Source: JANWHV01 sp035534995 (lineage in GTDB: Bacteria > Chloroflexota > UBA5177 > JANWHV01). Taken from it: 64,000 bases of DNA. Below, in pieces: positions 1 through 9,314 of this stretch. Every line of letters starts with the position of its first letter. Positions within the stretch are counted from its first letter, which is position 1. The position numbers were made by a program, and so were the translations under genes. The DNA lies in NCBI GenBank assembly GCA_035534995.1, contig DATLQX010000141.1, positions 1 to 64,000 on the forward strand. Reading direction: 5' to 3'. A model generated the notes under the pieces. That model was given only the letters and a program-made list of their open reading frames with translations. It made no database searches and had not been told where the DNA came from.

Positions 1-283
1 CCACGAACTCCACTCCCTTGGCGCGTAGGTCGGCGACCGCCTCGGCCAGGTTCGGTACGTGGACCGCGAAGTGGTCGGTCGCGTTGCCGCGCCCCGCGGC
101 GACCGGTGTCCGTGAGGTGATCGTCAAGCGCACCCCCGAGAGATCCAGTTGCACGAAGGTCAAGCCATTCGCATTATAGGTTCGGATTCGCCGCAGACCG
201 AAGACTCGCTCGTAAAACGCGGCGGTTGATTCCGGGTCCGGTCCGTTCAGATGAATATGGTCCAGGTTATAGGAAACCGCCAC
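1..283 (-). CDS. VOC (glyoxalase/bleomycin resistance) family protein, partial
   Basis: The N-terminal 94 residues of a vicinal-oxygen-chelate fold protein; the C-terminus lies outside the window. The GTG at 281-283 is preceded by GAGGAG six bases upstream. The sequence begins with LDHIHLNG, whose His is where the first metal ligand usually sits, followed by AAFYERVFGL, the usual first helix, and later DHFAVHVPNL, the opening of the second half-module. Members are metal-dependent isomerases, ring-cleaving dioxygenases or drug-binding proteins. Nothing here decides the substrate. Family call firm, specific role unknown. Confidence 0.8.
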   Translation of the reverse strand, partial: MAVSYNLDHIHLNGPDPESTAAFYERVFGLRRIRTYNANGLTFVQLDLSGVRLTITSRTPVAAGRGNATDHFAVHVPNLAEAVADLRAKGVEFV

Positions 284-427
284 GACACTCTCCTCTTTTG
301 ATCACTTTTACCCAGCCCAACACGCCCACCAGCGCGCAATGCCTATCGGTGGGCTTTCGTTGCCAGGCCACCCGGTTCTGGGTGAGTCAATCATATCAGG
401 CGCGAGGCGGGGCGGTGGATTGGTGAA

Positions 428-1912
428 TCATCCCACCAGGTTCGTTTTTGGGTTGACCGGGAGGATCAGCGGCGGGCGCGGCGCCTGACTAAAGTTGAAA
501 TCGGACAACAGGTTCCCCAGAATCGAGGCGTTCTCGCGCACGTCCGGCCGCGGATCAGGCCGCCCGTCGGTCTTGGGATCAAGGCGCTGGCTGTTAAGGA
601 AGTCGTCCTCAATGAACTTGTTGTAGGCATCGTGACTCAACGTCTGATGGTCGATAGAGCCGGCACGGGCATAGGGACTGATCACCATGGCCGGCACGCG
701 CAAGCCATAGCCATTTTGATCGACAGTGGGGGGCACGACGTGATCGTAGAACCCTCCCCAATCGTCCCACGAGAGAAAAATGGCCGTACTCGACCAGTCT
801 GGACTCTGCATGATCGCGTTAATCAGCCCGGTCACGTAGCTCTGGCCCACGCTCACCCGCGCCGGCGGATGCTCGCTGTCCACGTTGCTGGGCGCGATCC
901 AGGTGACGGAGGGGAGCGTCCCCGACTTGGCGGCCGCATAGAAATGGGAGAGATCCTGAATATTGGTCAGTTGTCCATCTTGCTTTACGGTGTCGAAGTA
1001 GGGCAGCGGGTTCCAGATGCCGGGGGTACGGGCGTTTTGTTTCACCGGCGCGCAGGTCATCGCCGAGTTCGCGCAATCGGGCTGCGTGCCTGCTTGCACG
1101 TAATAGGCCCAGCTCACATGCTGCTTATCCAGCAGGTAGGTCATGTCCGTCCAGGCATAGTCAGGTGCTTTCGTTTGCACCGGAGCAAGGCCCCGAAGGG
1201 CGCGTTGCTTGTTCTGGCGGCGCTGCTTGACCGTCAGACCGAAGCCCGGCGGAGTGCCGGGACTCTGCAAGGCGTTGGTGCAACTCATCGGTTTTCCTGG
1301 CACCAGGCAATAAGCGGACCACTCCGACATCATGAACAGGTGCTGCGGCAGGCTCCAAGAGGCGTTCGGTTCGAACATGTGGTCTTGCAGCACGAAGTTC
1401 TTCGCGTATGCCCAGTAATTGGGGATGTCGCGGCTATCATGGTAGCCCATCACGTCGGACGATTGGCTGCCGGAGCCGCAGTTCGGATTGTTCGCGATCG
1501 CGCAGGCACCAGGATTCGCTTGCTCCACCTGGCCGATAAAGCCGTTCATCTTGCCGCCGGCGATGTCCTCCTGCGCGTTGTCCTGCCCATGGGGACCACC
1601 CCTATTGACATCCTGGTTGTCATAATAAGGGGCCACGCACCGCTCCAGTCGCGGGTCGGGCACGCACGTGGCGGGGGCGCCGTTCTTCATGGGGATACCA
1701 TCCGCACCCGGATAGGTACCAAAATAGCTGTCAAATGACCGGTTCTCCTGCATGATCACCACGACATGCTTGATCTTCTGGATGTCGTTGGCCGCGTTGG
1801 CGCCGGTCACCGCGAATGGGCTACCTGCTCCCACGCGGTACGCAACCACGCCGCCACCACCCGAGAGCAAAAGCGCGGCTAGCCCGATCCCACCAAGTGC
1901 CGCGTGACGCAT
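428..1912 (-). CDS. Secreted phospholipase C / acid phosphatase family phosphoesterase
   Basis: A 494-residue member of the phosphoesterase family (PF04185) that includes bacterial phosphocholine-specific phospholipases C and AcpA-type acid phosphatases. Residues 1-30 are a Gly/Ala/Leu-rich export signal. The metal-binding opening motif HVVVIMQENRSFDSYFG lies near residues 49-65, and the distal catalytic block IFLSWDDWGGFYDHV and the SHDAYNKFIEDDFL stretch are intact near the C-terminus. Length is normal for the shorter members, which lack the C-terminal beta-domains of Pseudomonas PlcH. It probably hydrolyses phosphate esters outside the membrane; the actual substrate (phospholipid or phosphomonoester) cannot be told. 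It stands alone, facing away from the DUF1345-like gene behind it. Confidence 0.85.
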   Translation of the reverse strand: MRHAALGGIGLAALLLSGGGGVVAYRVGAGSPFAVTGANAANDIQKIKHVVVIMQENRSFDSYFGTYPGADGIPMKNGAPATCVPDPRLERCVAPYYDNQDVNRGGPHGQDNAQEDIAGGKMNGFIGQVEQANPGACAIANNPNCGSGSQSSDVMGYHDSRDIPNYWAYAKNFVLQDHMFEPNASWSLPQHLFMMSEWSAYCLVPGKPMSCTNALQSPGTPPGFGLTVKQRRQNKQRALRGLAPVQTKAPDYAWTDMTYLLDKQHVSWAYYVQAGTQPDCANSAMTCAPVKQNARTPGIWNPLPYFDTVKQDGQLTNIQDLSHFYAAAKSGTLPSVTWIAPSNVDSEHPPARVSVGQSYVTGLINAIMQSPDWSSTAIFLSWDDWGGFYDHVVPPTVDQNGYGLRVPAMVISPYARAGSIDHQTLSHDAYNKFIEDDFLNSQRLDPKTDGRPDPRPDVRENASILGNLLSDFNFSQAPRPPLILPVNPKTNLVG

Positions 1913-2045
1913 CCTCCAACCTCCTTGACCATCGAGCGCGGAATCCAGATGTTTTTAGGCTACTCCCATCGAGTTAACAGAGTGTTGTGGACTTGTAAAA
2001 ATTCTCACGGGCCGTGTGTAGAACTCTCATGCATCCTCGGCGCCT

Positions 2046-2717
2046 TCAGATGATGTTTACTCCGCGTCCCACGACCAGGGCGACCGTGAGCAAGGAGATG
2101 GATGACTGGGTCATCATCAGCGCCTTCGCTGGTCGCGAAAGAATCATCGTGTCGGTGGGGCTGAACGCGGTCGCGGTGTTGAAGGCGAGGAACAGATAAT
2201 CGAGAAACTCCGGCGACCAGCCCTGATTCAGCCTCTCGCTCATCTGTTGGGGGAAGAGAAAGTCGCCCGGCCCGTAGGTGTCCCTGGCGCGGCGGCTCGG
2301 TCCACCGCCGTCTAGCTCCCAGTAGCAAAGGGCGAACACCAGGATGTTGATGACCCAGATCAAAACTGCCGCTCGGAAGAGCAAGGTACCCTGACTGATG
2401 TGAGGCAACTGCCACAACAGCCGCCCAAGGACAATGGCCTCCGCCAGCGCGATCAAGCCCAGGACGGCCAGGGCCAGCATTCGCAGCAGCCGGGGCGGTG
2501 GATCCCAGCCTCCCTTCCGGTGCAGTGCGCTCTGCGCCACGGTAAGGGGAATTAATAGCAACAGGACCAGGATCGAGGGCAGCCATCCCTGGCCCATGCT
2601 GATCTGCAGCGGCATGGGGATGAAAAGGAGAGCAGCCACGAACGCGCCGACCGAAGCTTCCCAGCGCCGGATTCGTGGGTGCTCGGATGCCGGCGGATCC
2701 ACCGATGGCGCGGTCAT
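2046..2717 (-). CDS. Multi-spanning membrane protein, DUF1345-like
   Basis: About 223 residues with at least four hydrophobic segments. The C-terminus, containing DYLFLAFNTATAFSPTDT and then a hydrophobic segment ending VALVVGRGVNII, resembles the DUF1345 family, in which a two-helix, ion-channel-like unit ends the protein. The frame stays open to 2915, but the extra N-terminus is Arg/Cys-rich and unlike a protein. The ATG at 2717, with GAGAGGGG just upstream, gives a normal cytoplasmic N-terminus, so I chose it. Function unknown; an ion-channel-like role is a guess from the family. Confidence 0.6.
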   Translation of the reverse strand: MTAPSVDPPASEHPRIRRWEASVGAFVAALLFIPMPLQISMGQGWLPSILVLLLLIPLTVAQSALHRKGGWDPPPRLLRMLALAVLGLIALAEAIVLGRLLWQLPHISQGTLLFRAAVLIWVINILVFALCYWELDGGGPSRRARDTYGPGDFLFPQQMSERLNQGWSPEFLDYLFLAFNTATAFSPTDTMILSRPAKALMMTQSSISLLTVALVVGRGVNII

Positions 2718-3007
2718 CGTTCCCCTCTCTCGGTGAGTCCGCGACCAGCCACGCGCACGGCAACTCCCGTGTCTCCAACGTACAGTCTCGGTGAGAAGAC
2801 GCGCCACCACCCCAAAGGACGCTTGGGCGTCGCATGCGCGGCACTGCCGACAGCGGGCTTCACGATCGCGAACTGGAGGGCGGTCTAGGCCGATGCCGGC
2901 GTCTATACCCTCCATTCACCTGATGCGTCCAACCTGGATCCGTGTCATGTTATAGCGGGTAGGCAGCTTCCGAGTAGTGGCCGCGAACGCGGCCGGAGGA
3001 GAGAGTG

Positions 3008-3400
3008 ATGCTGAACAACCAAAGTTTCGATACTACCGCTACCTGGCGAATTACCGATGGGATGACAGTCTTCTCGGGTGACGGGCACAAAGTCGGTACC
3101 GTACAAAATTATGCCCCGAACGTGGGGTATATCGATGCCCGCAAGGGCTGGTTGTTTACCAAGGACTTCTATGTTCCCCTGAGCGATATTGATACGGTGA
3201 GTGAGGACGCCGTCACCCTCAAGTTGACCATGGATGCCCTGGCCGACGAGCGGTATAACAGCCCGCCCATTCCTCTGGCTGCCGACTCAGACCCGGCGGT
3301 TCTGGCGGATGCATCAACGATGGATCCTCTCGTTCGGAAACAGCCCTATGAGGAGGCGGCGACGGAGGACTCGTACCAGACGGCGCGACGCGGTGAGTAA
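3008..3400 (+). CDS. DUF2171 / PRC-barrel-like small protein
   Basis: A 130-residue soluble protein. Residues 12-75 form one small beta-barrel-like module: ITDGMTVFSGDGHKVGTV, then a bulky strand GWLFTKDFYVPLSDID, then AVTLKLTMDALAD. This is the pattern of DUF2171, a relative of the PRC barrel found in stress-related proteins. The tail is acidic. GGAGGA at 2995-3000 is seven bases from the ATG at 3008 and only four from a GTG at 3005, so I start at the ATG. A terminator with a T-run follows at 3473-3503, suggesting a single-gene transcript. Molecular function not known. Confidence 0.7.
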   Translation: MLNNQSFDTTATWRITDGMTVFSGDGHKVGTVQNYAPNVGYIDARKGWLFTKDFYVPLSDIDTVSEDAVTLKLTMDALADERYNSPPIPLAADSDPAVLADASTMDPLVRKQPYEEAATEDSYQTARRGE

Positions 3401-3472
3401 CCGCCCGCGATAGGGGAGCGGCTCTCGCCGCCTCATACTGGTGACCGATATACGTGTCACGCGGAACGATCT

Positions 3473-3503
3473 GGGCCTCCGGCGGTAGTCGGGGGCCCTT
3501 TTT
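3473..3503 (+). terminator. Intrinsic terminator after the DUF2171-like gene
   Basis: GGGCCTCCG (3473-3481) pairs with CGGGGGCCC (3490-3498) with one mismatch across an 8-base loop, directly followed by five T. It is the clearest Rho-independent terminator in the window. The rest of the 324-base gap (3401-3724) holds no recognisable gene. Confidence 0.8.
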
Positions 3504-3724
3504 CTATTTCCGTACCTCTCGCCTGAACCGGCTGCCTTGGCGTCACCTTCAGCCTGATTGTCCGATTAGGGGATATACGCATGCCCCTATTAGCCCGATA
3601 GTAGCTTGTGGGCGTTGACCACGAGGTGGCATGGCCACCGTGCCGGCGATCAGGTAAGGCTACTGGTTTCCCGCGCCCGAGCGTGGTTAGGCGGCGCCCG
3701 ATGGCGCCAGGGGAGAAGCTGGGT

Positions 3725-4651
3725 ATGCAACTGGTCACTCGATCGGACTTCGATGGCGTGATCTGCGCCACGTTGCTGAAGCACATTGGGCTCATTGATT
3801 CGTACCTCTTTGTTCATCCCAAAGACATGCAGGATGGCAAATATCAGCCCACGGCAAATGACGTGCTGGCCAATGTCCCTTTTGTTCCTGGGTGCGGCCT
3901 CTGGTTTGATCACCACTCCAGCGAGGAGGAGCGCCTGGGACCGGATACCGCCTTCGCGGGCCGGTTCACCGCGGCCCCCAGTTGCGCCCGGGTGATCTGG
4001 GACTATTATGGCGGCCATGCCGCGTTTCCCGCCCGTTTTGACCAGATGATGGACGCCGTGGACACCTGCGATAGCGCACATCTGACTCCCGAGGATATTG
4101 AACGTCCGCGGGGTTGGATCCTCTTGAATTTCCTCGTTGATCCGCGTACCGGCCTCGGTCGGTATCGAGACTATCGGATCAGCAACTACCAGTTGGCTCA
4201 GGCGTTGGTTGACCATTGCCGCACGTTGTCTATCGAGGAGATCCTCGCGCTGCCCGATGTCCAGGAACGGATTGTCCGGTACTGGGAGCAGAGCGCGCTT
4301 TTCCAGGCGATGGTGAAGGAAAACGCCAGCCTTCATGGCGAGGTCGTGGTTCTCGACCTGCGGAAGGTCGAGGAGATTTATACCGGCAACCGGTTCGCCC
4401 TGTACATGATGTACCCGGAGGCAGCGGTGAGTCTGCTGACCACGCGCGGCGTCCGTAATCAGAATACGGTGATCACCTGTGGTTACAGCGTAATCAACCG
4501 ATCAGCGAAGGCCAACGTCGGCAGCTTGATGCTGCGTTACGGTGGTGGAGGGCATAGGACAGTTGGCACCTGCCAGGTTGCTCATGAAGATGCGGATCGG
4601 GTGATCGCGGAACTGGTTGCCCTCCTCAATCCCGCCCCGGTTACTGTCTAG
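3725..4651 (+). CDS. DHH family phosphoesterase (exopolyphosphatase-like)
   Basis: A 308-residue cytoplasmic protein with the DHH motif set: SDFDG near residues 7-11, LWFDHHSS near 60-67, and an Asp-rich MDAVDTCDS near 108. A C-terminal DHHA1-type substrate-binding domain ends with GGGGHRTVGTC. The family hydrolyses polyphosphate, short oligonucleotides or cyclic dinucleotides using two Mn ions; which of these applies here is not visible. The frame extends upstream to 3608, but GGGGAG about ten bases before the ATG at 3725 and the family alignment both favour this start. No obvious operon partner. Confidence 0.8.
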   Translation: MQLVTRSDFDGVICATLLKHIGLIDSYLFVHPKDMQDGKYQPTANDVLANVPFVPGCGLWFDHHSSEEERLGPDTAFAGRFTAAPSCARVIWDYYGGHAAFPARFDQMMDAVDTCDSAHLTPEDIERPRGWILLNFLVDPRTGLGRYRDYRISNYQLAQALVDHCRTLSIEEILALPDVQERIVRYWEQSALFQAMVKENASLHGEVVVLDLRKVEEIYTGNRFALYMMYPEAAVSLLTTRGVRNQNTVITCGYSVINRSAKANVGSLMLRYGGGGHRTVGTCQVAHEDADRVIAELVALLNPAPVTV

Positions 4652-4771
4652 AGTCACAGCGGGTCGAGGGTTCTCCAGCACTGGTAGGGCCACCTGGCGC
4701 TCCCACGGCATTGCCACGGCCCTTGACTACCACTGCCCGGGTGCTCCACCGCCGGCACGGACAGCCCTCGA

Positions 4772-6136
4772 TCAGATCCACGGTCCAATAAATGCCGCGT
4801 GCGCCACGAGGTAGCGATCCACCAGGGCGGTGGCCAGGGAGTACGAGCCTACCAACGGATGGGCCAGCAGAGCCTCAATGGCTAGAGCACGCGATTTCCG
4901 GGCAATAGCCGCCACGGTAAGCCGCTCGTACCGTTTGACCTGGCGCATCAGCAGGAGGGCATGCTCGGGCACGTCGCCCACCATCCTCGGGCGGGCGCCC
5001 GCTTCGTCAACATCGCAGAGCACCTCAACCACATCCCCATCGTCCAGGCCGGTGATGGCGCCGCGATTGGGCACATTGAGAATGAGCTTGTGGGCCTGCC
5101 CAGACCGTACCGCGCTCATGACCGCCAGGGCCACGCCCGCGTAGCCCTGGTTGCCTTCGGCCAGCGCCAGTTCGTCCGCGCCTCGGTCCATGTGGCCGCC
5201 GGTTTCCGCCGCCATATAGCTGCCTCGGCGCGTGCCAAGATAGGCGCGGTAGACCGCCATTCCTTCGTCTGGATGCCGCTCGGGGTCCACGGACCGCAGA
5301 TCGGCGAGCAGCCTAGCGCTCAGGCGGGCCACCTGTTCGCCGCGGCTCTCCTTGGCGGCCAGAATGTTCGTCACCGCTTGCTCGCGATAATAGTAGTAAT
5401 AGAGGTATTCATTGGGGATCATCCCAATCATGCGCACCAGCGCGGGGTCGAATGGTTCGTCCGGCAGGGCCCGCAGGGCCTGATCGTCGGCCAGGAGGCG
5501 GGGAAGGAGATCCTCATCCTGATAGCACGCCGAGGCCAGCCATGAGAGGTGATTCAGGCCGTAAAAGGTGAAATCGAGCTCATCCGGAGCATGACCGAGC
5601 GCCTGGGACACCACCCGGAGCATGGTAGGTGGAGTGTCGCAAATCCCGGCCACCCGCATGTTGGGGCGGGCATCGGCGAGTGCCTGCGCCACAAGACCGG
5701 CTGGGTTGGTGAAATTCAGCAGCCAGGCACGTGGGCAGATTTCCTCCATCAGGTCCGCGTACTCCAGGATAGCGGGGATCGATCTCAGGGCCATGGCGAA
5801 GCCACCAGGGCCCGTGGTCTCCTGGCCCAAAACTCCGAGGTCGAGGGCAATCCGCTCGTCAAGCACCCGCGCCGGTTCGTCCCCCACCCTGATGGTGGTG
5901 ACCACGAAGTCGGCATCGCGGAGGGCCTGGCGCGGATTGGTCGTCAGCTCAAGGACCACCGGGTCGCCGGCCTGGCGAAGCAGGTGCCGGCATAGGGCCC
6001 CGATCAACCGCAGTTTCTCTTCCTGAACATCCATGAGCGTGACCCGCGTCAAGCCCAGGGCCGGGGCAAGGCGAGCCAACCCACGGATGAAGAGGGGAGT
6101 CCGGACCCCTGCTCCGCCGATGATCGTAAGTTTCAC
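4772..6136 (-). CDS. Family 4 glycoside hydrolase (6-phospho-beta-glucosidase type)
   Basis: A full-length (454 aa) GH4 enzyme, which uses NAD+ and Mn2+ in an oxidation-elimination-addition mechanism. The N-terminus MKLTIIGGAGVRTP is the nucleotide-binding loop. LGQETTGPGGFAMALRSIP is characteristic of the 6-phospho-beta-glucosidase branch. NFTNPAG, the metal-binding Cys in GICDTPPTM and the His in GLNHLSW are all present. Phosphorylated disaccharides are the usual substrates, but no PTS genes lie nearby, and some GH4 enzymes of non-PTS bacteria act on unphosphorylated glycosides, so the substrate is open. It starts at an ATG with GGAGAG upstream. Confidence 0.88.
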   Translation of the reverse strand: MKLTIIGGAGVRTPLFIRGLARLAPALGLTRVTLMDVQEEKLRLIGALCRHLLRQAGDPVVLELTTNPRQALRDADFVVTTIRVGDEPARVLDERIALDLGVLGQETTGPGGFAMALRSIPAILEYADLMEEICPRAWLLNFTNPAGLVAQALADARPNMRVAGICDTPPTMLRVVSQALGHAPDELDFTFYGLNHLSWLASACYQDEDLLPRLLADDQALRALPDEPFDPALVRMIGMIPNEYLYYYYYREQAVTNILAAKESRGEQVARLSARLLADLRSVDPERHPDEGMAVYRAYLGTRRGSYMAAETGGHMDRGADELALAEGNQGYAGVALAVMSAVRSGQAHKLILNVPNRGAITGLDDGDVVEVLCDVDEAGARPRMVGDVPEHALLLMRQVKRYERLTVAAIARKSRALAIEALLAHPLVGSYSLATALVDRYLVAHAAFIGPWI

Positions 6137-6162
6137 CGTTCTCTCCTTTAGCGATGCGCGAT

Positions 6163-6588
6163 TTAGGGGGCAACTGTGCTGAGATCAGGAAAATAGGTGT
6201 GATAGATACGTTCGTCCCAGGTGAGCAAGGTAGCCTGTCGCCCCACGGCGTGGGCTCCGATCAGGAAGTCGGCTAAGATCCGCCGGCTAGTCACCGACGC
6301 GCCTTCCATGTGTCGGCCCAACACATATGTGCGGTATGCCAAGCCGGCCATCTGCCAGATCGCCTTTTCCAGGGACCAGTCCACCCGTACCGCTGTTTGG
6401 CTCAGAAAAGCATCCACCAGTGCCGGTGACCGGGATGGCGCCGCGAGTAGCTCCGCGTACACTATTGGAGAGATGAGCACGTCTCCCTTTTCAGCCAACC
6501 GGTCAACCAGCCGCGCAAGGTGGTTTGCGACTGCCTCCTCGCCCTCCAACACGCCCACCACGATATTTGTATCGATGGCTGTGATCAC
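6163..6588 (-). CDS. PIN-domain toxin, VapC-like
   Basis: A 141-residue PIN-domain ribonuclease with the expected acidic quartet at D6 (AIDTN), E46 (YAELL), D107 (LADFLIGAHA) and D125 (TWDERIY). VapC toxins cleave tRNA or rRNA in Mg2+-dependent fashion when freed from their antitoxin. Its start codon overlaps the stop of the AbrB-type gene by four bases (ATGA), the usual antitoxin-toxin arrangement and translational coupling. Confidence 0.88.
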   Translation of the reverse strand: MITAIDTNIVVGVLEGEEAVANHLARLVDRLAEKGDVLISPIVYAELLAAPSRSPALVDAFLSQTAVRVDWSLEKAIWQMAGLAYRTYVLGRHMEGASVTSRRILADFLIGAHAVGRQATLLTWDERIYHTYFPDLSTVAP

Positions 6589-6821
6589 TGGTCGCGCAGC
6601 ACCCGGGTCTCGGCTACGATCTCGGCCACCGTCTTCCCCGATCCGACCCGACCGGCGCCCGCGAATGCTTGAACTGTCTTCTCATGGCGCGGGCGGAGAT
6701 GCACCCCTTCTTCGACAACCTCAAAGACCACGGTGTCTCCTGTTGCCACATGGAGGGCCTCGCGGATCGCGCGTGGGATCGTCACCTGTCCCTTGCTGGT
6801 AATCTTTGCTTCTACGTGCAT
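6585..6821 (-). CDS. AbrB/MazE-type antitoxin, VapB-like
   Basis: A 78-residue protein whose first 45 residues are a swapped-hairpin AbrB DNA-binding domain (AKITSKGQVTIPRAIRE, then GDTVVFEVVEEGVHLRP). The C-terminal tail would wrap the PIN toxin encoded immediately downstream. GGAG lies upstream of the ATG. Such antitoxins repress their own operon; an AT-rich dyad sits in the upstream region at 6848-6859. Confidence 0.88.
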   Translation of the reverse strand: MHVEAKITSKGQVTIPRAIREALHVATGDTVVFEVVEEGVHLRPRHEKTVQAFAGAGRVGSGKTVAEIVAETRVLRDQ

Positions 6822-6847
6822 CTCTGTCGCTCCTTACCTAATGTCCT

Positions 6848-6861
6848 TACTTTTAAGTATA
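6848..6861 (-). promoter_or_regulatory. Candidate vapBC operator over a -10 box
   Basis: TACTTTTAAGTA (6848-6859) is a near-perfect dyad about 27 bases upstream of the antitoxin start. On the minus strand it overlaps TATACT (6861-6856), a good -10 hexamer. No convincing -35 is present. AbrB-type antitoxins commonly autorepress from such sites; this assignment is inference. Confidence 0.4.
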
Positions 6862-6992
6862 CCTCCCTTGGCTGCCCAGGTGTTTCGTGGAAAGGTGACA
6901 CCGTTTCGTTACCTACTCATGCTAGACTCTTTTGGCCGTCAAGCTTTGACGACGCCCATCTTGACCCCCACGGAGCGCAAAGGACTGAAAAC

Positions 6993-7207
6993 ATGCCAAC
7001 TACGATCTCCCATCTCCAGTTCAACGTCCGCCCCGCCAACCTGGCGTTTTATCGGGATCTTCTGAGTCACCTTGGTTGGAGCCCTATCTACGACGGCGAG
7101 GAGATGCTTGGAGTGAGAGTCACACCTATTACCAGGTGATGTTCGAGTCGCCGGATCGAATCTTGTTCGAGGTCGTGTACGTCGGCCCGAAAGAAGTAAG
7201 GCGCTAG
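6993..7207 (+). pseudogene. Decayed VOC (glyoxalase-like) gene
   Basis: The ATG at 6993 opens MPTTISHLQFNVRPANLAF followed by YRDLLSHLGW, the N-terminus of a VOC protein, which stops soon after. In another frame, HTYYQVMFESPDRILFEVVYV gives the C-terminal strand pair and ends at a TAG (7205-7207). The normal gene is about 120 codons; here the middle (roughly 50 codons) is missing and the two ends are out of frame, so this is an internal deletion product. Its end overlaps the stop of the convergent kelch gene by three to four bases. Confidence 0.65.
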
Positions 7208-9138
7208 GTGAAAGCGAAACTACTGCTTGGCTCCTCGACCTGGACTACTACTCGGTAGGGCCCGTTTGGCAGCGACACGTTTGCTCCGTAGTGGCGGTCG
7301 GCGGGGCCGCTGCCGATTCGCTGCATGACGATGCCTGCTGGTTCGCGACGCGCCGTGCCGTTGGGTAAGATGATGGAGAGGCTGAGCTTCACGTTGCTCA
7401 CCGAGGCGCCCGTGGCGCGGGAATACAGGTAGAGCGCCAGGTAGTGGTTGGCGGTGATGGCGTCGCTGGTGGGCGCGGTGCCGATGATTGCTATTTCACC
7501 CGCTTTGGGATGTAGGCGCCGTGCCTGGTCCACGGTGAAGATCTTCTCGGGAGGGCCAATCTTCAGCACGAGCTTATAGGGTCCAGAGACGGTGGTTTTC
7601 ACTATCGTGGTACCGGTAAGCGGCTCCATCGAGGCGATCGCGCCCGCGGTTCGCGTGATCGGGGTTTGGCTCGGGGCCGCGGGCGCCGGTCGGATGGCCG
7701 CTGCCTTTGTGGTCGGCGTGCCGGATCGCGCGGCGCCGGCCTTCGGCGCCGGCGTCGCGGGGCGGATAGCGGTGGGGGTGGGCGACGCCGGCATGGTGCT
7801 GGTTGGCGTGGCCGTCGGCAAGGCGGTAACTGTCTGGCTTGGGGTAGCGCTGGGGGTCGCGGTCGCGGTTTCGGGGGGCGCGGGCAGCAGGGCGACGCGC
7901 TCGTCAAGGGACCAGAGGGCATCGGATGGTTCCATCAGACCGTCCGGCCCAATATGAAATCCGCCAAAGGTAAACAGCTGATTAGTGACCGCGTCGGCGA
8001 CCAGCATGTACGGGATCTGGGGGCTGCCTGAGAGGGCGCCAAGGTCCACGCTTACATCTCGCCAACCACTGATAGGATCGTATTGCCAGAAGTCGCTCAG
8101 GCCGTAAGTTCCCGGTATGTTTCCGTCGGCGAACGCGAACGGTCTCGCGTAGTTCCCGTATTGGGTCCCTTGAAAGAAGGGCGTGGCTTCGGGGGCATAG
8201 AGATAGCCTCCAAGAATATCGAAGTCGCCATACGAGTCGACGGTCTGGCCGTAGTAGTGACGAGGGAGCGGTGATTGTGGGTCGAACCCATTGGGCACGC
8301 CGGCCAGCAAGGTCCAGGTTTGGTCCTGATCGTCATAGCGCCAGAGGTCATTACTGTAGGCGCTCGTACCTACCCCATACGGCGGAGTGAGGAATGATCC
8401 GCCGAACAGGTACAGGTGACCGGCGGCATCGGCGCTGATGTTATAGATGGAGCGCGGAGCAATGATCTGCCCGCCGGAGTTCGCGTAGGACTGAGTAACC
8501 TCGGTCCATATGGAGGTCTGCTCGTTATAGGTCCACATGTCGTTCAGCACCGCATCATCCTGGCCCTCGCCCGCGAATATCACGAGGTTGCCGGCCTGAC
8601 TGTCAAAAGCGAAGCCGAAATCCTCGCGGCCCGCCGGCCAATCGACGCCTGGCTGGGCATCGTCGGGCGTGGCGTCCCGCCAGGCTCCCAGACTGGGCTG
8701 ATACTCGTAGAGACCAAAACTATGGCCGTCCACCGAGATATGGGGATACAAGGGATTGGCGATCCCGCCAAACTCCCAGACATTGCCTTGCGAGTCGACG
8801 GCCAGATGAGGCTCGACCAGGGCTGGAACCACCCCATTGGGCAGTTGCTGCCAATCATCACTCTCAACGTCGAAGGCCCAGAAATCATTGAGCGAGGCGT
8901 TCACGGCCGGACTGCCGCCATAGAGGTAGATGTGTCCTTCTCCATCGTCCGCCATGCCGTACTGGCTTCGGGCGATTGGTCCGTCGTTCCCTGCCGTCAC
9001 GGCCTGCCAGCTTGTCCCGGCCGCCCGCGTGCCGCTGCCATTCAGAGGGATCACTCCCGAGCCACCAAGAATACCAACCAGGACGGGAAGGGAAGCCGCG
9101 CCGAGCCATCGGCGAGCACGTTTCATCGGGGTGGGCAT
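7204..9138 (-). CDS. Secreted kelch-repeat protein with Thr/Pro linker
   Basis: About 644 residues. A basic, hydrophobic export signal (MKRARRWLGAASLPVLVGIL) is followed by a kelch beta-propeller (about residues 45-420) with repeated DFWAFDVESDDWQQLP-like blades (GHIYLYGG, NLVIFAGEG, HLYLFGG, DFDILGGYL, QLFTFGG). A Thr/Pro/Ala-rich linker follows (ATATPSATPSQT and onward, about 80 residues) and then a C-terminal beta-rich domain. Extracellular binding or scaffold role is likely; no enzyme motif is seen. The start is uncertain: no strong ribosome site exists before the ATG at 9138, the ATG four codons later, or an upstream GTG at 9168. Confidence 0.75.
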   Translation of the reverse strand: MPTPMKRARRWLGAASLPVLVGILGGSGVIPLNGSGTRAAGTSWQAVTAGNDGPIARSQYGMADDGEGHIYLYGGSPAVNASLNDFWAFDVESDDWQQLPNGVVPALVEPHLAVDSQGNVWEFGGIANPLYPHISVDGHSFGLYEYQPSLGAWRDATPDDAQPGVDWPAGREDFGFAFDSQAGNLVIFAGEGQDDAVLNDMWTYNEQTSIWTEVTQSYANSGGQIIAPRSIYNISADAAGHLYLFGGSFLTPPYGVGTSAYSNDLWRYDDQDQTWTLLAGVPNGFDPQSPLPRHYYGQTVDSYGDFDILGGYLYAPEATPFFQGTQYGNYARPFAFADGNIPGTYGLSDFWQYDPISGWRDVSVDLGALSGSPQIPYMLVADAVTNQLFTFGGFHIGPDGLMEPSDALWSLDERVALLPAPPETATATPSATPSQTVTALPTATPTSTMPASPTPTAIRPATPAPKAGAARSGTPTTKAAAIRPAPAAPSQTPITRTAGAIASMEPLTGTTIVKTTVSGPYKLVLKIGPPEKIFTVDQARRLHPKAGEIAIIGTAPTSDAITANHYLALYLYSRATGASVSNVKLSLSIILPNGTARREPAGIVMQRIGSGPADRHYGANVSLPNGPYRVVVQVEEPSSSFAFT

Positions 9139-9314
9139 CAGGAGGCATCTTTCTTGCTTTGGAAGCACAAACAGGCTGATGGTATCCCCTCCAGATGAAA
9201 ACCTCGTGACAATTCCGTGCTATATTCGCTCAGGGGCGCGGCATATGCCGGAATCGGCGAGTCGTTGGCGGACATCTTTGAACACGAGCTACATTGTACA
9301 GGGGAAGGGAAGCC

